In this document: piece after piece, positions 38,975-50,399 of the stretch
Layout: each line of letters begins with the position of its first letter
Numbering within the stretch: position 1 is the first letter of the stretch
Assembly (NCBI GenBank): GCA_963281155.1
Contig: CAUJLY010000006.1
Span: forward strand, 4,030,001 to 4,094,000
Length of the DNA: 64,000 bases
Direction of reading: 5' to 3'
Source: Rhabditophanes sp. KR3021
Lineage: Eukaryota; Nematoda; Chromadorea; Rhabditida; Alloionematidae
The notes under the pieces: model-generated
Told to the model about the DNA's origin: nothing
The model's database searches: none
The model's input: only the letters and a program-made list of their open reading frames with translations
Program-made: the position numbers and the translations under genes

Positions 38975-39925
38975 ATGCAAAAAATTCCTAGTGTTGACTT
39001 ACGAGAGTTTCTATCCGGCGACGCTGCCCGCAAAGCTCAATTTGTAAAGGATATTGGTAAAGCTTTTGAAGAGATTGGATTTGTTGCCTGCAAAGGACAT
39101 TTACTTAGTGACAATTTAGTAGAAAAATTGTACCAAGAATCCAGATCATTTTTTGCCTTAAATACAGAAACAAAAGCAAAATATGAAATTCCGGAAATTG
39201 GAGGTTCTCGTGGATATGTTTCTTTTGGTAAAGAACATGCTAAAGGCAGAACTGAAGGAGATCTCAAGGAATATTTCCACTTTGGACAGTATTTAAGCCC
39301 AGAATCCAAATATCTCAAATTATACCCTGAGAATGTCGAGGTTGAGGAAGTTAAAGACTTTAATGTCGTTGGAAAAGAAGTGTATCAAAGTCTCGAATCC
39401 ACCGGAGTTTATTTGTTGAGAGCAATCGCCTTATTTTTGGATTTAGAAGAAAATTATTTTGACAACTTCGTTAAGGAAGGGAATTCAATCTTGAGACCGA
39501 TTTATTACCCCCCAATTAAAAGTGAGCCCAAAGAAGCTGTTCGTTCAGCTTCACATACAGATATCAACCTGATCACTCTTTTGATGGGAGCCCAAGGGCC
39601 CGGTCTTCAAGTAAAGAATCACAAAGGAGAGTGGATTGATGCAATTGCTGAGAAAGATGAATTAGTTATTAATGTTGGAGACATGCTTTCCAGACACACC
39701 AACAACAGACTTAAATCGACAATTCACCAAGTAATTAATCCACCAAAGGAATTATGGCATACACCACGTTATTCCGTTCCATTTTTTATGCATCCAGTTT
39801 GTGATATGCCTCTTAATTGTTTGTCAAATTGCATTGATGAAAATACTCCAAAATTGTTCGATGACATCTTGGCTGGAGATTATTTATTTGAAAGATTAGT
39901 TGAGTTAGGTTTGATCAAAAAGTAA
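38975..39925 (+). CDS. Isopenicillin-N-synthase-like 2-oxoglutarate/Fe(II) oxygenase
   Basis: A single uninterrupted 316-aa frame with the two-part architecture of the IPNS/ACC-oxidase/gibberellin-oxidase superfamily: an N-terminal DIOX_N part (IPSVDLREFL... through RGYVSFGKEHAKG) and a C-terminal double-stranded beta-helix. Iron ligands are H194-x-D196 (SHTDIN) and H251 (TIHQV), with R265-x-S267 (RYS) binding the co-substrate carboxylate. Motifs such as GDLKEYFHFGQ, SILRPIYYPPI, LLMGAQGPGLQV and INVGDMLSRHTNN resemble, from memory, bacterial (notably Bacteroidota) IPNS-family oxygenases more than animal proteins. That recollection was not searched. The lack of introns fits horizontal acquisition, while the TATA box and AATAAA (39939-39944) fit an established nuclear gene. 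The substrate is unknown, and beta-lactam synthesis should not be assumed. Confidence 0.9.
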   Translation: MQKIPSVDLREFLSGDAARKAQFVKDIGKAFEEIGFVACKGHLLSDNLVEKLYQESRSFFALNTETKAKYEIPEIGGSRGYVSFGKEHAKGRTEGDLKEYFHFGQYLSPESKYLKLYPENVEVEEVKDFNVVGKEVYQSLESTGVYLLRAIALFLDLEENYFDNFVKEGNSILRPIYYPPIKSEPKEAVRSASHTDINLITLLMGAQGPGLQVKNHKGEWIDAIAEKDELVINVGDMLSRHTNNRLKSTIHQVINPPKELWHTPRYSVPFFMHPVCDMPLNCLSNCIDENTPKLFDDILAGDYLFERLVELGLIKK

Positions 39926-42209
39926 CTATTATTTTAAAAATAAAGTATTAAATTTATATTCTTACTTATATAATATACATAATACATACAACTCGAAAGA
40001 TGAGAGAATTGTTTAAACAAAGCTCATATTTATTATTACATTTTCAAAAAAATAATATTTTTAAAGTCAGACATTTTCGAAAGAAGGCAATGTGTTAAAC
40101 CATGTATTTTTGGTAAACGTATGCAATCAGATTTTAAAAACCTATGATATAACTCCACCTTTTCAAATGATTGATAATGTATTGACTCAATTGTGTGATA
40201 ATTGGTTGAATAAATATTAAAATGCCCAAATGATTCAGTTCTTTATAACAATTACGTTTTGAGGAATGTGTAATTGAGGATATAGCAATATGAGATGTCT
40301 TTTTGTGTTATCGCAGCTCCATATTACATCATATAATTTGTTCATCTTACCTAATCGTTCAAAATATGGGCTAGTTAACATCAATAGCATAGATCGTTTG
40401 TTTTCAGTGTTCATTTTAATATTTCCAAAAGAATTTAATTAAGATAGAATAATAGTAAGACAAGCGCGTAAGTTAAATAAGTATAGTTTGTGAAGGAAAA
40501 GACTTACTTGATTGAATAACAATGGTTATATGGTGTACAATTATTCTAAGCATATTTGGTGGTAAAAACATTTGATAGAATGAAGTTTATCGGAAATTAC
40601 TTTCCTTAAATTGTTATTCACATTGCCGTTGTCAGTATTAATTTTGTAAAATATGATCATTGCTAAAATACCTGTTTGGTTTATTTCTTTGACTAATTGA
40701 TCTTCCTCTTTTTAAAACTTAATCAGTAAGTAAAATGGGCAATGAACCTGATATTAGTGTGAAAATGGAGGTTGATAGCTTTGATTGAAAAACCACGTAA
40801 ATATTGCCGAATTCTTCCAGATGATTATTTTCTGAAAAAAGATGCTTATTAGGAACTCCTTTTACAAGACAACCATTAATATTTTTGGATTCTTGAAGTT
40901 CTAATGAAACAATAGAACAAATTCCTTCTTAAAATTGGGAAACTGCTTGAAAGCTGACTATTCGATTTGTAGATGTCACGTCTTGGCCTAATCAGGGATA
41001 TTCTTTCTGTTACATCACACGTTTTACAAAATGTTATGCAGTTATGTCAGAAAACCAAAATATGTTAAGAACATTCACAATATCGTATGATCCATCAAAT
41101 GGAAGAGAATTAATGTACATATTGTCCAAAATAAAATCCAATTAAATAGCTCGTATTGTCCTTACTGACCATTTAACACATCAAGTTGTTTAAATATGCA
41201 GATCCAAATACATTGCTCAACAGCCTAGCTGTATAATATTAAAAGAAGACCGGTGCTGAAATTAAGTTATTTCCTTGCCTCATGCTATTTTAAAAAAACT
41301 ATGAAAGAAACAATTAGTTGTTGTCAATTTTTCCAGTAATGTATTACATTGTTTAGTAAAAAATATTTTAACTCAATTAAGATTAAATCGGAAGTTGGTT
41401 TTAATAAAAAAATTATAAATAATAATGGCACTTTTGAGAATTTTTATCCTACTCTCAGCATAAAATGAAAAGGTATAATTAGTAGAACATATGCAAAACC
41501 ATATTTAAACGAGATAGTAATACACTGAACATTTAGCCACCTCATCATGACATATCATAAATTAGTATGAATTTCAATTGTCTCAGTTTGTCCTTATCTA
41601 CTCATGAACATAATACATTCCAGAATATTTCTGAAAATTTGACTCATTAATAAAGATTTGAAAATTAGGAAACAATTAATATCGACATAATTATTGAAGT
41701 TACTCAAAAAATAATATAAGCAATAAACACGTAAAAAATTGCTTATTAAAATGACAAAGTTTGATGTAAAACATGGTGACTACAAACAATTTTTTTACAA
41801 AATTTTTATTTGTATTTGAATCTTATAAAATAAAAGGATTCATACAACTAAGTTAGTCTAAAATAATTTATAATGATGTGCTATAATTTAAATCCATTCA
41901 AAACATATTATTGTTTTTGTATTTCTAGATAGAATGATTTATTTGGAAATCTTATAGAAATGGCTGCTGCAAGCATGCCTTCATAATTTATTGTTAGATT
42001 TTAAGTTTGGCTAATTTGAAAAAACTTTTATCAAGAATGGGAATTTGTTTATAGATAGATGCTGATTAAAGTGTGGTTTCTTTTGATATGCATAATGACT
42101 TATTGAACAGAACAAATTGAAAGGCGCTTATTGCAAATATGACCCGACGATTGCTTATTACGATTTGATTTGTGTGTGTCTGTGTGCTGGTGCATAATAT
42201 TCATGTTGC
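39926..42209. other. 2.3-kb intergenic region
   Basis: AT-rich, between the 3' ends of two convergent genes. Around 40730-41260 there are short protein-like stretches in shifting plus frames interrupted by stops, possibly a decayed coding sequence. No family could be named. Confidence 0.4.
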
Positions 42210-43251
42210 TCATACAAGAGTTTGCTTTTTCAACAAATTGACAAACATGCTTGTTGAACTGTACAGGAAAATTGAAAAGATGACTAAAGAAGCCCCAATA
42301 CTAAACATGGCACTAGGAACAAAAGCAAACAACCACATTGATCCTATAGTGGAAAGTATAATTGAGACGGAAGTTGCAAAATTTTTGGCAATGTTATCGG
42401 CATATTTAATACAAACAGCCACTGATAATCCTCCCACTCCATACCAAAAAACGGTGACCCAAACTACTGGATCATACCCATAATAAATCCCATTGGACAT
42501 TATCGCAGCGCCATCTTGCATAAACATTCCCAAAAATGAAACTGGAATTGAGAAAATTGACATTTGAACATTTCTCATCCAAATCGAAACCGGAGCAGAA
42601 CCTTTCAATATTTTTTCAAAGTAAACGCCTGCAAAACCTGATAAACAACAAGCCACAATAACAGCCATCAAACCAACAAAAGGTTTTTGCGAGTCATCAC
42701 CGGAGCTAGTTGTTCCTGTCTGCATTTGAACTAAAGAAACTCCAACAAACAAAATAAGCAAAGCAAACCATTGTGTTCTCATTAATGTCTTTCTTAACAT
42801 AACGACCGAGAATAAAGCAGTAGTAAAGATTTTTATTTGAGATGTAATCTACAAGTTGATGTAAAATTAATTGTATCCAAATGACACTTACCATAAATGA
42901 AGCAGCATCCAAATGAGAAGCCGCCAAATAAAACAAATTATTTTGAACAATGTAAATCATTGCCGGCACGCAAACTTTCAATGTATCATACGGTTGATGA
43001 ATAACTTGCGCAGAAATTTGTCTCAGCATTGCACTTATACTTCCAGATTCATGTAAGACCATATAAAGGCAAATAACTAACTTAATCAACTCAGTGTTGA
43101 AAACAGCAGAAGTGGCATAAAACATTTCACTAACATCCCTAGCTCTTGAATATCTGATCAACAAATTATGAGCTGAATTTTGAAACGTCAACCATATCAG
43201 AATACTCATTCGCAAAGTAAAATTACTACTTTCCCTGTGAACTTCAACCAT
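42210..43251 (-). CDS. SLC35A-family Golgi UDP-sugar transporter
   Basis: Exons 43251-42892 and 42848-42210 join across a 43-nt phase-0 intron to 332 aa. About ten membrane spans are seen. Family signatures are NNLFYLAASHLDAASFM followed by ITSQIKIFTTALFSVVML (the conserved YQLKILTTALFSV region of SLC35A2/A3), then QWFALLILFVGVSLVQ, GLMAVIVACCLSGFAGVYFEKILK, WMRNVQMSIFSIP, and NFATSVSIILSTI near the C terminus. These place it in the UDP-galactose/UDP-N-acetylglucosamine transporter group. The exact sugar cannot be read from sequence. It exchanges cytosolic UDP-sugar for luminal UMP. A splice-acceptor-like string (CTTTTATTTTTAG) ends 3 nt before the ATG. An upstream 88-aa frame (44070-43804) could be an alternative first exon. 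Confidence 0.92.
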
Positions 43252-43803
43252 TTTCTAAAAATAAAAGGTAATATTTAATTAAATTTAGGATGATTAAGTT
43301 TGGGTAAATTTCAAAAAGAAAAAGATAGGTAGATTAAATTTAATTCAGTATTATAAGTTCAATTTACAATCTAAAACTCCTTAAACTAAAACAGGTTCGG
43401 AAATATGTATTAAGATAGATTTTGTACTAACAATACTACTTATTTTATAAAATCAAGATTACCCTCTTGCCGAGGGGAAACTTTAGGATATATGGGGGCT
43501 GATATTTATGAAGATTTTGGAGCAAATCTGATTAAATCACTGATTGGGATCGGTTTTCTAATTTATATGGCATGAACTTAAATAAGTGATGTATATGATC
43601 GCATTCTTTTTGATGCAAACATATTTCTGTACCATGTCCTAAATATATAGTGAGGTAGCTGTCACAAATACAACGAAACAACCTTTAGGTTACCAGAAAT
43701 TTAATACATTGTTTATGATTAAATGATTAACTACATTCTACTGTCATTTACATAATCAATTGGAATTCACTTTTATGTTAAAATTATTAAATTTTTGACT
43801 CAA
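43252..43803. other. Region between transporter and upstream small ORF
   Basis: AT-rich, no ORF. It could be an intron of about 550 nt if the 43804-44070 frame is spliced to the transporter; otherwise it is 5' flank. Confidence 0.4.
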
Positions 43804-44070
43804 TCAACAAACCAGTGTTAATCTAATTTTTTGTGATAAATTAGTTCGTAGTTTATTTGCCATTGTCGGAACTGCGTACTTTTTTGCTCTGTGTGATTGC
43901 CGGCGATTTTTTTGAAAAGATAGACTTTTTTTTGAAATATTTAAACTTTCTGAACTTTTATTTAGATCACCAATTTCTGTTAACAAATGCTCTCTTTCTT
44001 CCCCTTGATCAATGGAAATTGAGGTTTCTATTTGTGGTGTCGATTGTAGGGTACCATGATTTTTCACCAT
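43804..44070 (-). CDS. Hypothetical 88-aa ORF, possibly an upstream exon of the transporter
   Basis: An ATG-initiated, hydrophilic frame (acidic N-terminal half with EEREHLL, basic C-terminal half RRQSHRAKK). An acceptor-like ATATTTTTATAG ends 11 nt before the ATG. Near its end, RLTL is followed by GTTTGTTG, a possible donor in phase 0. Splicing from there to the acceptor before the transporter ATG would read through AAA ATG in frame, giving a transporter with an extended cytosolic N terminus. No family is recognised and it may be non-coding. Confidence 0.3.
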   Translation of the reverse strand: MVKNHGTLQSTPQIETSISIDQGEEREHLLTEIGDLNKSSESLNISKKSLSFQKNRRQSHRAKKYAVPTMANKLRTNLSQKIRLTLVC

Positions 44071-46365
44071 TATAGAGAACCTATAAAAATATACATATAA
44101 AAGGTATTTAAATTTATCAGTACATCCGTCATACCAATAATGACGTTACAAATTAATTCGCAGCCAAAAAATTGAATTGCATAAGCATATTAATAAAAAT
44201 GCTGGTCAGAGGCTCATAAATAATTCGTTTTAAAGTTTAAACTACTCTACTTGAGAGAGTGTCATTATTATTTGGATCAATGTAAATATAAAAATAAACA
44301 AACACAATCACTAAATGTTTTATTTAGTCTTTTTTAACTGATTAAGCATATGTAGAGACCACATTATAAGCGGACTGACTCTCCTCCAACCATTAACCCT
44401 TATTTTCCTAGTGAGATATAACTGAACAAGCAAATGGTCTATATGCATATAATAATAGCATGTAGTTTGAACAATTAAATAAAAGATTTGCAATCATAAC
44501 GAATTCTTGATGTATCCCATCGGCTGAAAAAGGTCTATGAGTAGTTGGCTAGTTGTGATCCGTCATTATTCATTTTGATCTTGATGTTGGGGATTTCCAT
44601 AAGAAGTGATTGAGAGTGTGCTTGATCATTCAATCTCCCTATGTTGCATTATAATTCATCCAACACATTTTCATTTCTTGTGTTTTGAATCATCCGCTTG
44701 TAATCTTTTTAAAAAGTTTATTCAAGTTGTTTATGTTGCAAAATGTGGTATATTTCAAATGTTTTATCAGTGACAATGTAAAAGGGTAAAGCATGTCATG
44801 AAGATTCTTTTTAATGCAAACAAACAAAACAATATTTCATATTATAAATTCTGAAAAGACCTTACCATTTACAATATTTTAACCATGTAAAGCAAATTAT
44901 AAATCAAATGTGTAAATAGTGTTATTAAAACGGAATCAGTTTAGAAATGAAATTTCCAATTAACATTATTCTTACACCAGACATCAGAGAATATTCTTCA
45001 ATTAAGGAAGGAAAAAGTTTAATCTTACGATAAAAACGAAAAACTCACTCTTTCATGTAAGGAGAGATTAATATTTCTGTGTCATTTTCAAAAATGGCGT
45101 GAGCACATCATTGTCGCACGATTTCAATTTGTTTATTAGAATTGTGGTGTTTATCAATATACTACGATACTGACGTGATTCAGCTTATTTAAGATTGTTA
45201 TAAATTCATGTGTTATTGCTTTTTTAGTATAAGTAGTGTCAATTTCACCCTAATCCACATATAGTTAACTTTTAAACTTCTTACTACAATCGCACATTAT
45301 ACATACATTTTGATATTCAAACAAAATCGTCGTCTCTCTACGACCAAGTTTTTTCGCTTGTTTAAAATATATTATTTTGAAGCTTTTTTGTAGTTTGTCA
45401 AAGAGATGACATTAGGTGGTATGATAGTTTTGCCTTCTTCGATCATCAAAGCAAATATTTTTATTAAATGCATTAAAAATGATTGTATATGATAGATTAA
45501 ATATCAATTTTAATACAATATTCTAACAGCTAATTTGTAGTAACAATTTCGTGTCCAACGCTCACAGTCTTGGTTTCACCTATTTATTTTTTGTAAAGAC
45601 GTAGTTGAAGTGTAATGAAAAGTAGTAGATTGGAAGTGAACAAAATAAATAAATATGATAGGAGGACCTTGGACTATTGGACATTCTGCACAGTTTAAAT
45701 TTTTATTTAATAAGGAAAGGTTTTATCATGAAATAACTAGTACTTAAAAATTGATATAGGAAGTAGGTTGGGATCTAGATAAGATGCAAGTTATAAAACA
45801 ATAACTTACTTACACTTCTACATATACGGCTTACCACACATATTTTAAACTTAAAAAATGCATTTAAATATACGCTATTTGATGTGTCGAGTTCAAATCG
45901 ACATTGAGCATGTAGCTAAGGTATTTTTGTAAATGATTACAATTTAATTGACTACCAATACATAACAAATATAATGATGTCGAAGATTATCTTTTGTTTC
46001 AATAATTGCAATTTACATTAAGACTTCTAAGAAGGGATTTCTTTTTATGAGGCAAATATGCATACATCTTTCGTACTTTTACACTATCACCCTATTTTAC
46101 TATTTCACCATATTCACTTTTAGTTTCAGCATTTTAAGGTTTTGATTGGACATCTGGTGAGTATGTCTATTTTAGTTGCATATTTACTAACAATATGTAT
46201 TGTCGTCAATTTATCAAAGTAATTCATTTTTAGCGCGAGTCTGAGTAATTGTATGATCTCATTATGGATGATTCACGCTTTTCTATGTTCAAGTAATTGA
46301 ATTTATAAGCGTGCATTATATCAATCTATATTTTATAAACTAACGTTATTTTTATTTCAGAAAGG
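44071..46365. other. 2.3-kb intergenic region upstream of first elongase
   Basis: No gene supported. A perfect 6-bp-stem, 7-nt-loop hairpin (TGTCGA-GTTCAAA-TCGACA, 45885-45903) superficially resembles a tRNA T arm, but no tRNA can be folded around it. A good donor (CTG|GTGAGT, about 46155) upstream of the acceptor at 46360 suggests a 5'UTR intron for the first elongase. Confidence 0.45.
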
Positions 46366-47252
46366 ATGAGTGTCGAGGTGGACAAGTTTGTATCTTTTAC
46401 AGATGTCTTTTTTTATCCCAATAACTGGGAGTTTTCCCGAACTAAATCATTTATGGGACATTGGTTAACCACTTCTGGCTGGGTCACGTTGGCCTATATT
46501 ATCGTCATCTTCGGTGGACAGAGGCTAATGAAGTCAAGAGATGCCTTCAAATTGAATACAGTTTTTGCATATTGGAATATTGGATTTTCGATATTTTCTG
46601 CAATTGCCTGTTACTATCTCTTGCCAGAACTTGTGGATTCGATGCAAAAGACAGGTTTTTTCGGATCTTATTGTTATAACAATAATTACTACCAAAGTTC
46701 TGTTACCGGATATTGGGGATGGTTGTTTGTAATGTCAAAAGCTCCCGAACTTGGGGACACATTGTTCCTTGTTTTGAGAAAGAAACCAGTCATATTCATG
46801 CATTGGTATCATCATGCCTTAACCTTTTACTACGCTCAACTTACATATTCAGAGGAACAAGCTTGGGCTAGATGGTCTTTAGTTATGAATCTAATGGTTC
46901 ACACTGTGATGTATTTGTAGGTTTTCTGTGCGACAACACATTACTAACATTTTCTATTGTCAATATTTTTAGCTACTTTGGAACATCTGCGTTAGGTTAT
47001 CGCTACCCAAATGCTGTACGCAAATTTATTACATCTATTCAACTCATCCAATTTGTCATCTCTGTTGGCATCTTTTCACACCTGTTCCAAATCAAACTCA
47101 ATGGAAATGCCTTTAAATGTGACTGCTCATGGAATGTACTAGCCCTCGGAGGTGTAATGTACCTCAGTTACTTGTATTTGTTTGCCAAATTCTTCTATGA
47201 TGCATACATTGCCCCAAAGAAGGGCAGCAAAAATGACAAAAAAAACGAGTAA
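46366..47252 (+). CDS. elovl6: ELOVL6-type very-long-chain fatty acid elongase (copy 1)
   Basis: Exon 1 (46366-46916) and exon 2 (46973-47252) join across a 56-nt phase-2 intron to 276 aa. It is a multi-span ER 3-ketoacyl-CoA synthase that condenses malonyl-CoA with acyl-CoA. The catalytic HxxHH box is HWYHHALTFYYA. It is preceded by ELGDTLFLVLRKKP and followed by MNLMVHTVMY and the FITSIQLIQF stretch. RKKPVIFMHWYHH with the following Tyr-rich segment matches the ELOVL3/6 subgroup acting on saturated and monounsaturated C12-C16 acyl-CoAs (family knowledge). The Lys/Asn-rich end KKGSKNDKKNE may serve as an ER-retention type tail. A TTTATTTCAG acceptor lies 5 nt before the ATG. AATAAA at 47429. 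It is tandem with a second copy 2 kb downstream. Confidence 0.93.
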
Positions 47253-49280
47253 AAAATTGAAAATTGTTTTTGATTATCTCAAGGAAAATCATAAATATCC
47301 CACTTGCTTTATTTCATCAACTTTTGACACATTGCATTTATTATCATGTGTTAGATAAGCAAAATTTGATTTAAGATTCAGCATGGTACATTTAATATTT
47401 ATTCTTATTATTCTTCATTGAGAGTTGTAATAAAATTATTAAAGTATATACTTTGCGTTTATTTTACTCCCTATTTTCTTTTGTTGTTTGTATGTGAAAG
47501 GGCAGTTTATATAGTCAATTGTGTAAACATTTACAGACGAACTCAAAAAGTAAATAAAATGTGGATAACAACTCTGAAACTATAATGTGTTTAGTCACAC
47601 TTGCTAAAACATTCTCTTGTTTAACTATAATCTTAAGTTGTTAGATCAAAATATTCACTTGTCTATGTTCAAATAAAAAATATGAAATAGCTTGATACTT
47701 TTTGATTTAAGTGAAACTTTCATTCAAACAATTGACTGGTTAACCATAGTTTGTACATTGGTTATTTAATACGGAAATTTGAAATTCTATCGCTATTTTC
47801 GAATCACGCGAGCATTGGAAGAGGCCATTTGAAACTACAGCATAAGTGAAAATTTGGAATTATTCCGAGAACCAAATTCGTGAACAACCGTGCAAATAAG
47901 GTCTTTCCTGAAAAAAATTAGATTATCGCAATGGGGAGACTTTGCACTGTAAATTATTATGAGCCTTAAATTATTTCTTATCAATAAAAGCTGTTTAACT
48001 TTTTGTTATCTTGTAATTCTTAAAACACACATAAAAATCGCCTGATAGTTGCTTTAATGTAGCAAACTTCAAAGTATTTTGTAAAAAAATGTTTATTACA
48101 TAGATGATATTTTTACAAAGAGCTAAGAATATACCAAAGATATGTTAATTCAATTATACTGAAAAAACGTCAAACTTTTTGCATTTTGTTGAGAATGTGT
48201 CATTTCCATTAAATTTGGCTGTCAAGAAATCACCCCATATTTGACGTTGAATATTTTACCCGAATGAGTGTAGATTAAATGTACGCTACCTTTCACACTT
48301 TCAATCATTATTTTAAACCTTGGAGAGATTGATATTATCAATAACTCAGATAAATGAACTTTATACCGGTACATTGCGTTTTCTTCATAAAAAATTATTA
48401 CTCTGTATGCTGTAGTTTGGAAGATACTTGGTCTCAATAAAAAAATAAGATAAACTTTTATACTTTTGCATAAATGCAAAATTTACAAAGAGACCATATA
48501 AAATTATGGCATTAATCTCTGACCTACTGAACGAACCGATTTTGGAAAATAGCAACTATGAACAAACGTATGGCTTTTCACCAAACTATAGATCATACAT
48601 TTAGTTTAAGTATCTCATTAGTGAATGGTGCTACATTCGTATATGCTTTTAAATGAATATACTTTGGCGTTTCTCTTTTTATTTTAATTTTGACCAAGAT
48701 TTGTGATTTTTAACAATAAGGTGTGTATAATCTTATACGTGCTAACTAATGATAGTCAAAATTGTTTCATATCATCTATGTGAGCTTTAGACGATCAATA
48801 AACTACATCCTGCACTCACATTGAATAGATTGCTTATTTGCTAGTTCATAATTAGATAAGTTCATTTAGTTGATGTAATACGAAAAGTAATTTTGTAGTC
48901 AAAGCTTGACCAAAATATTTTTTATCTTTCAATGACAATCAAATACTTTCACATCATTTTTGTGATAACATATTCTCACCCTACTTTTTTTACACCCCTC
49001 AACTAGTATATATTAGGTAAAATTAAAAGCTCTAACCAATTTACCATGCCTTAACTATTTAGTGATTGAAGGCCTATATATCGACTAGGTGGTGCTTAAA
49101 ATTTATTTTACTAAATTTACGTCCATTCCAAGTGATATCAATTTGAAGAATATATAAATTGCGATTATGTGTACATATATTGTCACATTAATGCACAACC
49201 AGATTACCGATACCTATATATACTTACATTTTTATAATGCTTTAAAACTCATCTAATTGAATATTTCTTTTTCAGAGACC
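47253..49280. other. 2-kb spacer between the two elongase genes
   Basis: Holds the copy-1 polyadenylation signal (47429-47434) and, near the end, TATATATA at 49215-49222 upstream of copy 2. No ORF supported. Confidence 0.5.
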
Positions 49281-50193
49281 ATGGCAACAGCTCTTTTTTC
49301 TAACCTTCAGGAGAAAGTCTTGTCAGCTCCTAAATTTGATCTCAATGGATTTTTAGATGTTGTTACTTCTCCTAAGTTCAGTGAGAAGAAGGGTAAGGAC
49401 TGGATTATTGACCAATTTCCTTTAGCCATTCAGGTAAATACAACTTTTATTCATCATTAATAACCTTATATTTTAGCTGTCGTGTTTTTATGTCGTAGTT
49501 GTTTTTGGAATCAAATTTTTGATGAGAAACAGACAACCATTCACTTTGACTGTCCCGTTAAACATCTGGAATTTTATCCTTGCCGCTTTCTCAATCATGG
49601 GTACCATTCAACTTACTTCCGAATTTTTTGGAACAATCGCTTCCAATGGGCTTTTCAACTCTTATTGTAAAAACAGCAACTTGACTGAAGGACACAGTGG
49701 ATACTGGGTATGGCTTTTCATTGTTTCCAAGATGTTCGAACTCACCGATACCGTCTTTCTCGTACTCAGAAAAAGACCACTGATGTTCCTCCATTGGTAT
49801 CACCACATTCTTACTTTGCTTTATGCCTTCTTCTCATACCCATCATCTCCTGGTTTCAACAGATGGGGAATCTATCTCAATTTCTTCGTACATGCATTCA
49901 TGTACTCATACTACTTCCTTAGATCAATGAAGATCCGTGTTCCAGGATTTATTGCCCAATTCATTACTTCAATCCAAATTCTTCAATTCATCATTTCATG
50001 TGCTGTTCTCTTCCACTCTGGATTTGCCATCTACATTCAAGGAGCCAAATGTGATTTCGATACAGATGTATTCGTTGTCGCCACTTTCATGGACGTCACC
50101 TACCTTGCTTTGTTCATCAACTTTTTCCTCAAAAGTTATGTCATCGGGGGAGGAAAAACCAAGTATCAAGACAAAAAGGTCAAGTCGAACTAA
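49281..50193 (+). CDS. elovl6: ELOVL6-type fatty acid elongase (copy 2)
   Basis: Exon 1 (49281-49433) and exon 2 (49477-50193) join across a 43-nt phase-0 intron to 289 aa. The ATG at 49281 follows TTTTTCAGAGACC. The catalytic histidine box is HWYHHILTLLYAFFSY, preceded by FELTDTVFLVLRKRPLMFL and followed by NFFVHAFMYSYYFLRSM and FITSIQILQFIIS, clearly ELOVL3/6-type. Compared with copy 1 the intron sits near the N terminus instead of after the HxxHH region. The body is richer in GC, and the C terminus is Lys-rich (KTKYQDKKVKSN), an ER-retention-like tail. AATAAA at 50247. It was probably derived by tandem duplication followed by divergence, although the differing intron positions argue that the duplication is old. 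Confidence 0.94.
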
Positions 50194-50388
50194 AGCGCAA
50201 CAAAATACATATCCATTAAATTTCATTTTTTATTTCCATATGTTTAAATAAAGTTTTAAATGTTTACTTATATAAGTATGTAGTTGATTACTTTGTAATT
50301 TGTAGTTTAATAAAAGTTATTACATTTTTAACTGTAAATTAGTTACACAAGACTTCTTATAAAATGGCATGCCAATTTATTGCTGTAT

Positions 50389-50399
50389 TTTGGCCCTAA
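50389..50399. repeat. Left copy of putative target-site duplication
   Basis: TTTGGCCCTAA, repeated exactly at 50902-50912 on the other side of the LINE-like fragment, immediately at its 5' truncation point. Confidence 0.7.

Noticed and set aside
40730..41260. Short coding-like stretches in alternating frames, possible pseudogene
   Set aside because: No family could be recognised and stops occur every 20-30 codons. A translated search would be needed.
42172..42483. 103-codon plus-strand frame
   Set aside because: It is the antisense shadow of the UDP-sugar transporter gene.
45885..45903. Perfect hairpin with a GTTCAAA loop resembling a tRNA T arm
   Set aside because: No acceptor stem, D arm or A box can be found around it, and the stem register does not match a tRNA.
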